This document shows positions 52,463 through 64,000 of a DNA stretch of 64,000 nucleotides, piece by piece. This stretch comes from Sclerurus mexicanus (Eukaryota > Chordata > Aves > Passeriformes > Furnariidae). The notes below the pieces were generated by a model. The model ran no database searches. It saw only the letters and a program-made list of their open reading frames with translations, and had not been told where the DNA came from. The DNA lies in contig VWZF01005998.1 of the NCBI GenBank assembly GCA_013396755.1, positions 1,158,353 through 1,222,352 on the forward strand, written 5' to 3'. Each line of letters begins with the position of its first letter. Within the stretch, counting starts at the first letter, position 1. The position numbers and the translations under genes are program-made.

Positions 52463-53550
52463 TCTCTGCTCAGAAATTACTGGGACAGAGCCATGTATTT
52501 GCTATGTAAAATACACCTTTAGTTTCTTGGCATGTGTCATCATGTGGGTCAGAGTTAAGAAGGTTAATGAAATATTTAAAGTTAATTTTTGCATATTTTT
52601 TTTAGTACTGAAATGGATAAACCACAAAGCTAAGAGCATGTTTATGTAAGGTATTTAATCAGTTGTTTTCATCCTATAGAATGTATAGAGGCTATTATCA
52701 AGATGTTCTTACACCACTTGAATGAGATTATGGTCTTCATAAATACTCATTTAAAGGTAACTTTGAAATTCACTTGTAAGGTTGTATTGCTGTAGTAATG
52801 ACCAGCAGAGCTGATGTTTCTCTGAGTTTGCTTTAATTTATGATGAAGGCCAAACTGGCTGTAGTTGCTCTTGGGCTTGAGATTTTTAGAGAAGATACAC
52901 CTGTGTTACCCCTCTAGGTCCAAAAATCAGTGGAGCTCAAGGGGTCTGAGTATGTCACGTACAATAAAACCACTGTTTCTTACCAGCTCCCCTGGGCTGA
53001 GACACCCAGACCAAGGCATTATGTAATGTTGACTTGTTTCTCCATTTCCTTGCAGAACTCCTCGAGCAATGGAATTTCTTGAATGTCATCAAAAGAAGTC
53101 AAACCCAGATGTGGACTGTTCCTGCTTGATATGTCAGAAGTGAAACCAGCTTTCTGTAGTTTCCCATGCTGCAGTGAGAGAAGGACTAAAAACTAAGGTA
53201 TTTGAACACCATGAAATTACCCATAAACGGAGCAGTGAATGTGTTCACAAGGACTCTTTGCAAATAAACAAAAAAATGTCACCACTTGGATACAGCAAGG
53301 TTGAAAATAACATGCCAAGATCAAACAGCAGCTGTACCCACTGGAGCTGAAACGGAAACAATCTGATCCACTTCATTTGCTACTTAACAAACACGGAGTT
53401 TCACTGATAAAAATGTTCTTAAGCCTTTCTAGCTTTGTGGTAGATACAAGATCGCTCCAAAGTGGCTTTACAGGAGCAGGCTGTACTGGTGGAGCATGAC
53501 AACAATTGGACTTTTCTCTAAGGAGTGGGTTTGGCATCTGCTGAACAGGT

Positions 53551-54013
53551 CACAGAATCACAGAATGGTTTGGGTGGGAAGGGGCCTTTAAAGATCACCT
53601 AGTTCCAAGCTTCCTGCCCTTAGCAAGGACATCTTCCACTAGGTCAGGTTGCTCAGAGCCGCATCCAACCTGACCTTGAATGTTTCCAGGGTTGGGGAAT
53701 GTACCACCTCTCTGAGCAATCAATGCCAGTGTCTCACCACCCTCACAATAAAGAATTTCCTTTTATTATCTAATCTAAACCTGCTCTACTTCAATTTAAA
53801 GCCATTTCTTCTTGTCCCGTACTACATGTCCTCGTCAAGTCTCTCTCCATCCTTCTCTCAGCCTTTCCTTACAGGAGAGGTGCTCCAGCCCTCTGATCAC
53901 TTTTGTGGCCTTCCTCTGGACCCACTCCAACAGATCTATGTCTTTCCTCTACTGAGAATTCCAGGGCTGGACACACTACTCCAGCTGGGGTCTCACCAGA
54001 GTGGAGTACAGAC
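53551..54013 (-). mobile_element. CR1 LINE 3' fragment (copy 2)
   Basis: Same CR1 copy as at 50969-51431, shifted by 2582 bases, with the same flanks. It is not an independent insertion: two separate CR1 insertions would not share flanking DNA. Confidence 0.95.
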
Positions 54014-54158
54014 ATGAGGACCATCACTACAAACCAAACACATAGGCTGAAAAACACCACAGAGTCTAGATTTCTGTTTTATTTCCATCCTGTGTTTAGA
54101 AGCAGAAGCTGCCGTCTTCAGTGAACGTGTCATTAGCAGGATGAGAATGATACGGGAC

Positions 54159-55896
54159 TAGTCTCTGACCCTGTTTCTGCTACGGTAAAGCTGAAGTAAT
54201 TCTAACTGCTGGGATGTTTTGTTGTGGGTGAGCACTTTTGGGCATTTAACTGTTTAGCCCCTTCAGCAGAATCACTGATGTCAACAGCAACCAAGCACAG
54301 CCTTAGTGGCCAGTTACTAGATAATGAAGATATGATTGCAGTTCTGGGAGAATTTGACACACATAGCACCACTGATCTTCTCACAGTGGTACAGTGTTAG
54401 AAAGATAAACTGTCCTGGTTTTAACACCATAGGAATCAGACATCTGAGACAGAGATTGTTTCACTAGTGTATTTTTAGAGGCATTGCAATCTATTTGTTT
54501 GAGAATTTGTTTGATAGTAGTCTATCTTTTAAAAATCTAGAAATCAGTTTTGTTCTTTGTGGCAGGAGAGAATTTTTCAGCAGTTTCAGCAAAATAAATA
54601 TAAGGCATGGGATGTTGAACAGATAGGGGTTTTTTCAGGCCATGTGTCAGAAATTGGAGTTAATGGGTAGCAGCAACAGAAATACATGAAAATTCTACCT
54701 TAAACAGTGGACAAAATGCTTTGTCCTGTTAAAACTCATTTTTTGTTTACTTTATGTAAGACTTTTGCAAGTTTTCCAATCTCTTCTCCAGGATAAATGT
54801 AAACCACATTTTACAGACAGACACAAGCTCTTTTTAAACCTTCTGCAGTCATCATAAAAAAAACAAAGAATGACATCAGCCTTAAAAATATCCACCTATA
54901 TTATCAGCTGAGAAACATGTTGCTAAGACCAAAAATTTGCCCAGGAAATCTGCAAATTCTGGTAATTTGTATTTCCAAATAACCCAGCCATGCTACTCAG
55001 GGTACTCAGTACTTTTAACATTATAACTGGATATGCACAACAAGTCCGTGTGTGCCTCAGCAAAACTGGGCAACAGGAATCCACCAGCTTAAAAGAAGGA
55101 TTGCATTATGCACGGAAGGGAAAAACCTGTTCAAGAAAACTGTTTCATTTTTATCTCACAGCAAATTAGATTCCTTCAAAATCTCCTCAAGGGTGTGTGG
55201 CATCATGAAGCCTTTCATCAGGGCCCTCAGATTGGGCTCTGCTTCAAACTTCTTCAGAAGAACAGAACAAACATCCTCCTTCCACTGAAACGGATGTTTT
55301 CTGAAGGTGGAACAAGGTATCCTCTGTACCTCAAAGGGAGGAAGGATCACACGACACCAGGCATAAATGTGGAATTGCCCATTTTCATAGACTATTATTA
55401 TTATTATTATATTACTTTTTTAAACCAGGAAGCGTTCCCACATCCCAGTTAGAGCTATGAAGTTCTATGGGTTTCCTCCGCTTTGGATATACTGACATTC
55501 AAATCCCAGGCTCCCTAACAGTAATTATGTGCATCTTAGCAGAGAGAGTGGCTGGTAGAACATTTTACTCTCATAACAGCCCTATGACAAGTACAGAAAT
55601 GGTGTTTGTGGAAAAATATTTATCAGAAAGCACTTGATGTATTTTTAAGTTCTCCTTTAAAGCAGTTTAGTGGTTAGAAAGTAAGGGAGAGGAAAGCAAG
55701 TTCCTGGCACACTGCCAGTAACTTCTCTGTAAACTTCAGCTTTGGAACCTAGTACTCACCAGCTACACCTGAACTTTTTGGGAATTGTCAGCAGTTCAGA
55801 TCAGGGTTGAAACACCTTCCTTATGGCACCATGCAAGCAGTGATTCCTGCCGTTTTCTCCCCTTGACTCAATATCCTGTTGTTAATCCTGTTTCAG
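54159..55896. other. intergenic, nothing coding recognised
   Basis: AT-rich unique sequence with an ATT/TTA microsatellite at about 55392-55413. Open frames up to 114 codons (55108-55452 +) run into that microsatellite (poly-Tyr) and are not credible genes. Confidence 0.7.
55392..55413 (+). repeat. (ATT)n microsatellite
   Basis: About seven ATT units, slightly interrupted at the right end. Confidence 0.85.
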
Positions 55897-56062
55897 GTAT
55901 TGGAACAGGCTGCCCAGGAAAGTGTTGGAATATGCATCTGTAGAAGTATTCAAAAGGTGTGTGGATGTGGCACTCTGAGGACATGGTTTAGTGGTGCTGG
56001 GTTAATAGTTGGACTCTACAACCTTAGAGTCTTTTCCAGCCTAAACCATTCTATGGTTCTAA
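55897..56062 (+). mobile_element. CR1 LINE 3' fragment
   Basis: Forward CR1 end: 'ggaacaggctgcccaggaaa', 'agaagtattcaaaaggtg', 'ggacatggtttagtggtgc', 'tgggttaatagttggactc', and the tail 'aaccattctatggttcta'. It is 5'-truncated. The bounds are approximate. Confidence 0.9.
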
Positions 56063-56834
56063 TCAATAGAGCAAAAGTTTTTTCTATAAACTTTTTCTTA
56101 TATTGATTGCTCTCCGGAATAAAACAGGTTTTCATTCCTGCTGTAGAGTTCTCCAGAAGGATGGAAAAAAAACTATAGCAAACTTGCCTAAATTTCAAGA
56201 AGGAACCTCTGTGACATTTGGTTACTTAAAATAGCTCACATTCCTCTGTCCGTTGTTGTTGCTTTAATGGTTTTGCTTGTTTTGCCCACATATGCAAAAA
56301 TACTTAGATGGAGATGTTGTTAAAAACATTCTGAAAAATTAATCTTTTCATTCATGTCCAGGAGAGGAAACGGCCTGATTAGCTCAAACAATTCGCAAAA
56401 AAGGATTCGAAGTTCTTCATCTCCTAGTGACTCACTTCTAGCCTGCAAGCTGCAATGATTTCAAGATTGGCCAATGTTTCATACTTGCAGTTCTATTTCC
56501 CTACATGGGAATGCCTGTTACAAACCTCAGACCACCTGGTGTTTTCTATAAATTTGTGCACATTTCCAACCTACGAGACTAAAGATGAATGTCAGGGAGA
56601 TGACCTACCCCTTTATGTATAAAGGATCTGTCTCAAGGACAGAAGGAAGTAATTCCATAGGTCTTTGTGATTGATTTATTATCTTGATAATGCAAGTTGT
56701 TTTCTTTTTTACAGTCAGGCTGCCCAACTTGTAAACTCATGTTTACAGAATAATGTGTCTTGTTAGACATTATTAGAAACAAGAACTTTGTAACCAGCAG
56801 CAATGGAAGCTTTTGCATCTCTTCCATCATATTT
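56063..56834. other. intergenic, nothing recognised
   Basis: AT-rich sequence between two CR1 fragments. No gene or RNA is seen. Confidence 0.7.
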
Positions 56835-57466
56835 ATACTTTAGTAAAGCCTTTGACATGGTTTCCCATAGCATTCTCCTGGACAAACTGGCTGCTCATGG
56901 CTTGGATGGGTGCACTGTAGGTAAAAAATTATCTTGATGGCCAGACCCAGAGAGTGGTGGTGAATGGAATTACATCCAGTTGGTGACCACTCACAAGTGG
57001 TGTTCCCCAGGGCTCAGTGTTGGGGCCAGTTGTGTTCAACATCTTTATCAATTATCTGGATGAGGGGATGGAGTCCACCCTCAGTCAGTTTGCAGATGAC
57101 ACCAAGTTGGTTTAGAGTGTTGATCTTTTGGAGGGTAGGAGCGCTCTACAAAGGGATCTGGACAGGCTGGATTGATGGGCTGAGGCCAATTGTATGAGGT
57201 TCAATAAAACAAAGTTCTGGGTCCTGCACTTGGGTCACAACAACCCGAGGCAATGCTCCACGCTTAGGGAAGAGTGGCTGGAAAGCTGTCCAGCAGAAAA
57301 GGACCTGGAGGTGCTGGTCAACAGTGGCTGAACGTGAGACAGCAGTGTACCCAGGTGGCCAAGAAGGCCAGTGGCATCCTGGCCTGTATCAGCAATAGTG
57401 TAGCCAGCAGGGCCAGGGCAGGGATTGTTCCCTTGTACTCAGCAGTGGTGAGGCTGCACCTTGAAT
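56835..57466 (+). mobile_element. CR1 LINE ORF2 reverse-transcriptase fragment (defective)
   Basis: An internal piece of the CR1 retrotransposon ORF2. Frames on the plus strand contain the reverse-transcriptase signatures SKAFDMVSH, TSGVPQGSVLGP, FNIFINYLDEGM and QFADDTKLV, where FADD is the catalytic motif. The reading is broken. About eight bases are missing after 'gggtgcactgt', which shifts frame, and stops occur after the FADDTKLV region and near 57329. It begins abruptly at 'tttagtaaagcctttgac' and stops at 'gaggctgcaccttgaatg', before the CR1 3' untranslated region and tail. It therefore lacks both ends and is inactive. Loss of the 3' end is unusual for CR1, which normally loses only its 5' side, and suggests a later deletion. 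Confidence 0.93.
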
Positions 57467-60400
57467 GAAAAGAACAGAACAGACCAAGAAGTCCTGATAA
57501 AGAACAGACTTTTGGCTCAGCCAGCTTCAGAAGATAATCACAAGCCAATTTAAGTGCCATGCCAGAACACAGCCTAATTTCTCTGTTAAGACCTTTGCCA
57601 GGAAATAAACTATTTCATTCAAGAGGTTATTGCATTAAGCAGAAATGACTAAGGCCAAGATTCTGAGGTCCAGTTCAATGCTGAATGTCACCTCACTTGA
57701 CAAGCAGACCTTAAGTAACAAAAAAGGCATTCAAAAAGTGAGCTTTTAATTTGGTTATATTTTTAGCTGTGCCTTCCCGCTTACCTCTAGATATCTTGTT
57801 TCTCATCAGAGTAAGTTAAAGCTTAGTGGAGCATAAGATGGTGGAAAGCTAAGCTGCTCTGGTGCATGACTATATTTACTGAGTAGGATCAAATGGGTAA
57901 GAAACTGGTGATGCCAGACGGGAAATAGGATTCCCTTCTCTGCACAGAGCAATGCCCAAGTGTGGTAGTAAGGAGAATCTATTGAAAAAAAATACAAAAT
58001 ACCAAATGTATTCACAAATACTTTAATCAGTTTGTTTTACTCTGACTTCTGCAATCAGAATTATTTGCAAATAGTTGGATGACAACCAGATATTTTTTCA
58101 CAAGAATGCCATTTCATTGTTCTGCTTAAAAATTTCCGTCATTCAATTAGGGATCTGAAACAATGTCTTGGACAAAAAATGATATGTTCGTTGCAAAGCA
58201 AACAAAAAACAAACACAAGCCGAGTGGGTTTTTTCCATTAAATATCTGTCTTTCTCCAGCTGGCTATCCCAGTATAAATCTTAATGGAAGCAAGGCTCAG
58301 CAGTTTCTCTCTCTGTAAACTCAAGGAAAAGTGCAGCTGCAGAGAGTAAAGCTGATCTAGGCCAGGTACCTCCAAGAGAAGAACAGATCCCTTTTGCAAT
58401 GAAGACAAAGACTTAAGCAATCAACCACACAACATCAGTAATGGATAGTAAAATACACAAAGAAATGATTCACAAATAAGTCATTGGCTGAGAGTTATTA
58501 ATTAATTTGCTCACTGGATTCTGACACACACCACATTTTTTAAGATTTCCTAACCAAAAATCATATCCTGTTTGTTGCAGATTTTACCCAGAACTTTAGA
58601 GTGCCTAGAAAGAACAGCATTGCTTTGAATTTAGATTTTTTTTAAAATGGAAATCGAATTGAAAAACCTTCCTTTGTATGAAACATGAGGCCTTGACCAC
58701 ATTTTTACTGCTACGACTACGGCACTTTTCCACAGAAATAGGGTGTTAACCTCTGAGACATGGCTGTGTTCCAGCTCAGATGTTTTTTTCATTCTTCCTG
58801 AATTTTCTCTGCAGTTTCAGCTGGATGACGTATTCCTCACTTCCCTTCCTTTGTGTAATCCTGGTGGCACAGAATGGGAAAGGCTGCTGTGTTTCCCACC
58901 ACAGAGATTGCCTGCTGCTGAAATGCAACTGGTGAGGGGTATCTGCACAAGGAGAATCACATCTGTACTGTTTGATGAATTTAAGAGAAGCTGCATATCC
59001 ACAAGACAGAATTTACCCCCAGTTTATTAAGCACACTGTTATCTTCCTTAGATAGCAGTGCAGAAATGGGGACGTGGGGATTGCTCATTGTCCATTCTTC
59101 ACCCAGAAAACATGGCCTATTTTTGTCAAGCCTCAAAAGTGACAGAGAGGATCATAATTAACTGAGCAAAATGGGCAATTCTGCAGCATAATAAAGGAAG
59201 AAAACCTGTAGGTGGTCCAACCTTATAATACAGAAAACTAACCTTGAAGAGTTAAAAAGTGGTCTACTCTGTTGTCCCTTCCCCTCTTTCACATTAAACA
59301 TTTTGCTTGTGCACAAGTAAGAAAATCTTTAACACCCTTTTCTGCCATGGTGTCTTGTCAGTAAGTGGTGCCTTTTGGAAGCAAAGACATATTTCTCACA
59401 TATTCCCACAGTAGTGTTCTGAAGTGGAACACTGTTTCTCTTATTTATAGGCAGGAATCTGAGACAGGCCTTTCTTAAAGGTCTCTGAAAGGTCTGGGCT
59501 GGCATTTTTCCACTGCACCACAATCTCCTTAACATGGCTACATATCTGGGCCTGGAATGAGCTTGGTTGATATTTTAGCAGCCCACAACTAAGTAAAGGA
59601 AGAAGAACTCAGAATGCTTTTCCGAGCCTAAGGAGCCATTCAATAAAACCAGGAGAAAGTCAGTCTTGATATTGCTAGTGTTTCATAGGAAATCCACCTC
59701 ATCCCAAGATCTTATTTTTGTAACCTTTTAGGATTTCTTTGCACAGTATAAAGAGAGACACAGCTGTAATTCCTTGAGGGTAATTTCCAGATCTGCTTCA
59801 AAGAAGTACTGGGGCAATACCCTGGGATCTAAGTGCTTCAGACTTTTGAACAACCCTGACCTGATGTTTGTGGCTGAGGCTCATCTCTGCTCTGAAGGTT
59901 AGAAAGCCATCCCCCTTCCACCGATGTGATTTTATTTTTAAAAGCAGTTCTCCTGGCAGGCTTCTCCACCATCACCCGATTACGTAAAGTAAACTATTGA
60001 CATATGCAGACCAGTTGAGGCCATTTTCTCTGTTAAATTCAAACCTTGTTATTAAAGTGCAGTTTTAACATGTTGTTCTTTCTGAAATATTCTGCAATAT
60101 GTGCTTTCACATGTGGTTATATAACATTACATTCTTTTACAATAATAAAGCCGAGTGTATTTTGGAATTGTTCACAGACTGAGGCAGTTTAGCAAATGGG
60201 ACACATCCAGATGTGAAAACGTTCTGTGGCTTGGCTAGACATGTTACTAAACCATTTCTCAGACATCCAAATGATGCTCAGGATGAATTTAGATTTCCTT
60301 TCTGAAAAGGACCTAGCACTTTCTTAGTATGCACCGGGAGATACTTCTAATCCTACTTCTAATGCTAGGCTTCTGCAGTTGTACACAATTTAACATATAT

Positions 60401-63400
60401 TTAACTTAATGTTCGTTCAGTAATATGTTAAAACTACTCATGAGCTTCATCTAGGTACTTACATAGCCTGCTAATGGCCTTGATACAGCAGAATACATAT
60501 TTAAATTATAATGTATCGAATCCAATGTCTTCAAGATTCAGACTAGGGGCAGAATGTTTGGTAGGTTTTCATGTAAAGGCAAATTGTTACGATTTTTCCA
60601 GATTCACAGGTGGATACTTAAATATGAGCAACAAGAGGCTCTGCTATTCTAACTGAAAAAAAAAAAAGGTTTTGGGGCTTTTCTGTTTCAAGAAGCTGAT
60701 GCAGGGATGTGACCTAAGCAGGGCTATTGCTATACATCACCCTCTTGGGCGAAGGTGGGCAGCCCATGTGCTACAATGAAGCACCTCTTTCCTCTGAAGG
60801 CATTTTCATGATTCTGTGGAACAGAAGGTGACTCAGGCCAAAGCTGTGGCCTGCATCCCCAAACAGACATTTGAGAGATCCTACATACCTCTGCCAAGGA
60901 TGTGACATCATTGCAATGAGTCTTGGCACAGGGGATCCCTTGCCCAGATAGCATCCATTGTCTCCTTCTGCATTATCATGTGTTGCCATCGCTGCTGCAG
61001 CTACATGACCTGCACATTTGATTGCTACAGCATACTGCTTCACTCTGGCACTGTACTGGTACCAGCACAAATTTAGGCTTATAACCTAACAAGATAGATC
61101 CCGTAGGATTTATATATATTGGTCCTGTACTGTCTCTGCACAAGGAGATATTCCATGGACTTCAGGGATTTCATTACAGCCTCTGTGTGCCACTCATGTC
61201 TCTCAGCTACCTGACGCTTGGTTTATCTATGGCCTGGAAAAGTGAGAGGACTAAAGTTCTCCACTAGGATCAAATAATGTACTTGAGTTGGCTTATTTCA
61301 GTCTCAGATTCTGGTCTGAATCAGTCAGGACCTGTCCCATTAACTCAGCAGCGTTTTTGCTGGTATGAAACAATGGGTCTATGTCAACAGCGTGCTGGTC
61401 TGGCTTTACATCACATTGAAATCAAAGTAGTCATCATGTCATCAGTCTGTAGAAACACAGTGCTGAGTTCATCCACAATAGTTATTTAAATCTGCTTTTT
61501 TTTTTTTTAAATTTTTGAGCTGACTTTGATGGAAAACTCTGGGCTGACTGCCTTTGAGTTTAGTATTTTATGTTGTTTGTTGTTCTTCTTCCTGATTATT
61601 ATTGATATCTCATTATCCAAATACTTTCTAACCACTGGAATTAGTGCAGCTACAAATTCCTTTCTTTTTCTTATTTCTTCCCTTCGCTTGTAACTCATGA
61701 ATATTTATTTGTAGAGGCCAAGTGTCACAAAGTGTTTTCAACATTTCCCTGCATATAGGCACCATACAGTGATTTACCATGAGACCAAAGACTTTAGATT
61801 TATTACCTCACAGCATTTATTGTTTTATTTATCCACAGAATGCTTTTATTTATCCATTCAAAGGATCATGCTGGCACAAGTCAGTTTATTGCAATGGTGA
61901 GATTCTAATTCAAATGTTGAGCTTTGGCTTTCTTTATCAAAGTCACTATTTTCCAAACATGCTTATCTCCAAATACCCTTCATTTGCAGCTGCAAGATAT
62001 CCGGGTGGGAAATAAGAGACAACTTGGAATTGTGTGCCAGATCTGCTTTATTTGCAGATGTGCCATGTACAGAGAACAGCCACCTGTCCTTGCCAGCAGT
62101 AAGAGATGTATAAACGCCTGCACTCGGTTTTTCAGTCCCAAAATCTTTCCTCTCAAGGAAAAAAATCTGGACATTTCATGTACTTATATGGTATTTTATA
62201 ACCCTAGTACTTTAGAGCCAAAGGAAATGTACATGTCCAAGAGAGTTTCTGGATACACAGACAGTATTCTTGGAACTAGGCTTAACTGTAATCATCAAGG
62301 AAATCACTTTGTTGCTTTCCTTATGCTAGGATAGCCAAAGTGTAATGCAGTGCGAGCCTCCATCCAGAGCAGGAACCTTTCTATTCTTTATGAAAGTAAT
62401 GATTTCATACATGATAGATTGATGAGCAGCACATACAGATGAAAACATACAGACTTTGGTTCTCTTTGCAGTTTAACTCTGGAAAATCTCACACTCATAT
62501 ATCTATTAATCTATCAGGTCTATTCTGGAGACTTAAAGTTCTGTTCCAGATCTGCCTCAAGGGCTGAGTCATCTCACCAACGTTAAGCATCTGTAGCATA
62601 GATGTCTACAGCTAAACTAGGCATCTGAATTGCCTTTCATAGTCACTGGACAGAAATAGGCATTTGCAGGGACCAAGGTTAGGGGCCTTTTTATTCAGAA
62701 CTGACCTATGTTAGAGATTTAGCCTGCATGAAATGGATTTTGTCCTAAAATCCATTTAATAGATCTTTACTGTGTATAAACGAAGTTTGGATCACTGGCT
62801 CAGATATATACATATATGTTAGAGTGATGTCTGAGCCCTATCCCTTCTGTTCAAAGTAAACCTTCACCCTGATTGGACATCCTCTGCGGATATGTAGTGG
62901 GTTTATATTACATCTAACTAAGGGAGACATTTCAGTCTTCACTACCAAAACCCATTTAACACTCTTCTCAGCACCCTGTACCGTACATGATCTTGCTTGT
63001 CAGTCAGACCCATACATTGGGTATCAGTTTTGACTTCTTTGACCTCTTTTGAATTCATTTAAATACAGACTGTCTCAATTGTTTAGGTTCTTCTAGGATA
63101 AAGCCTTTCCAATGCATCTCACTGGCAAACATTCTGTGCAAGCTTTAGGTCTCTTTCATGAGCAAGCTGCAGAAACTGTCTAAAATCAAACTACTTAAGA
63201 GTATGAAAATCATTGAAAACTTACTCAGAATATGGATAACTCTTAACTATGCCATTATGTACAAACCACATACTACATGCATAGCCACATCTGTACTATT
63301 TTACTAACTTCCCCTTCTGTGTTCATCAAACTTCAACTGTATCTCTTCACTGAGGTCCACAGCTTTTCTGTCCTGTTTCTTCCTATCATCCACACTGAAA

Positions 63401-64000
63401 GAGTGGCTCCTGCTTCTGTCTCATTTTTGACATGTTAAAAAAAAATTATTCATGTTAATTATCTATCAGCCTGGTTCATTGTTCTATTTCAGATTCCTTC
63501 TTGCAGCTCTCCTTGGCCCTGATGCCTAGAAAATACTTGGCAATACATGCTGTCTGACTGACTGATGCAGTTGCATTGTTTCCTCCCTCTCCATATAGGT
63601 CTGTTGTATTTTGGATTTACCTTCTAAAGCCATTTGTCCATGTGTATACACTTCTGAGCTCAGCTTCTGCTGAACCACTATAGTATGGCAAGTAAATAAT
63701 AATAATAATCAGATAGACATATTTTGTAAAATTCAGGGTAAATAATGTTTCACAAAAGCTTTCTGGTGGAAATTTCTACTGTCTTCTTTCATAAACACTA
63801 GCACCGTGCTTCCTTTGTTAGAAATTCTTCATTCTTCTGGTTTTGATTTTTTCCTGCTTCTAAGCTGAAAAGCTTCAGATAGGTTCAGAAGCCAATACAC
63901 TGTTGCAAGCATGAACTTCTTTGGTAAAATTCTTGTATTTTGTTTGTGCCTGTAAAATACCATGTTTTAGAATAAAAGATCACTGCCTTTTTTGCTCAAG
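57467..64000. other. intergenic, no gene seen
   Basis: About 6.5 kb of AT-rich sequence without a recognisable exon, RNA gene or CR1. An (AAT)n run is at about 63695-63709 and a T run at about 61497-61509. The longest open frames (61924-62334 +, 136 codons; 60771-61070 -, 99 codons) match no family I know and have no supporting context. Confidence 0.7.
63695..63709 (+). repeat. (AAT)n microsatellite, short
   Basis: Five AAT units in an AT-rich context. Confidence 0.8.

Larger units (their letters stand above)
51578..54158. repeat. 2581-base direct duplicate, copy 2 (probable false duplication)
   Basis: Second copy of 48996-51576, beginning with AATATAAGGTTTTCC directly after the N. Only copy 1 has genuine left-flank sequence and only copy 2 has genuine right-flank sequence. 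Together they read as one locus seen twice. A real recent tandem duplication would not be expected to break at the N on both sides. Confidence 0.93.

Noticed and set aside
48996..54158. Genuine recent tandem segmental duplication
   Set aside because: Both boundaries coincide exactly with the N, which a biological duplication would not explain. Unmerged contig overlap is simpler.
60771..61070. 99-codon minus-strand frame with AGHVAAAAMATHDNAEGDNG
   Set aside because: Considered as a fragment of a transposon or conserved gene, but I cannot tie it to any family and there are no flanking repeats or splice context.
61924..62334. 136-codon plus-strand frame, the longest in the right half
   Set aside because: Its sequence resembles no family I know. 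The cysteine spacing (CQICFICRC) does not form a recognisable zinc-binding motif with later residues.
30401..64000. EED first exon or other coding gene upstream of PICALM
   Set aside because: I looked for a second CpG island and for the acidic/serine-rich EED N terminus and WD-repeat segments on both strands and saw none. EED would lie further right.
1..64000. tRNA, rRNA, snRNA, CRISPR or bacterial-type operon content
   Set aside because: No cloverleaf A/B-box pairs, U6- or 7SK-like starts or regularly spaced repeats were noticed. The sequence is plainly vertebrate nuclear DNA.

Overview
The window is vertebrate nuclear DNA, almost certainly from a bird. It is AT-rich, has one sharp CpG island, its few coding exons are short and bounded by GT/AG splice sites, and the recognisable interspersed repeats are CR1 LINE fragments with the avian-type 3' ends (tails of the ATTCTATG/CACAGAAT kind). 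I cannot name the species. There are no operons, tRNAs, rRNAs or CRISPR arrays, and I found no undescribed biological system.

The only gene I can support is PICALM (phosphatidylinositol-binding clathrin assembly protein, CALM), read leftwards on the minus strand. Its 5' end lies in the CpG island at about 29.9-30.4 kb. The visible part of exon 1 (30173-30231) encodes the ANTH-domain phosphoinositide-binding lysine cluster. Exon 2 (2978-3120) and exon 3 (606-681) continue the ANTH domain. Donor and acceptor phases join exactly (D43, split Y44, L45 ... E91, R92 ... split G117, human numbering). Exon 4 and the rest of the gene lie beyond the left edge. Intron 1 is about 27 kb, intron 2 about 2.3 kb, and the first 605 bases are the 5' part of intron 3.

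From about 30.6 kb to the right edge I see no exon, only 5'-flanking or intergenic sequence with CR1 fragments in both orientations (46.4, 47.6, 48.0, 51.0, 53.6, 55.9 and 56.8 kb). One is an internal CR1 reverse-transcriptase piece at 56835-57466. In human, the corresponding flank separates PICALM from EED. No EED exon is visible here.

Three single N characters (30079, 30232, 51577) behave as collapsed assembly gaps rather than ambiguous bases. The one at 30232 cuts exon 1 and removes the real start codon and residues 1-24. The one at 51577 separates two copies of a 2581-base block (48996-51576 and 51578-54158). The first copy ends exactly at the N and the second begins exactly after it, which is what two overlapping contigs placed end to end would give. 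Everything in that block, including one CR1 and a candidate conserved non-coding element, is therefore probably listed twice.
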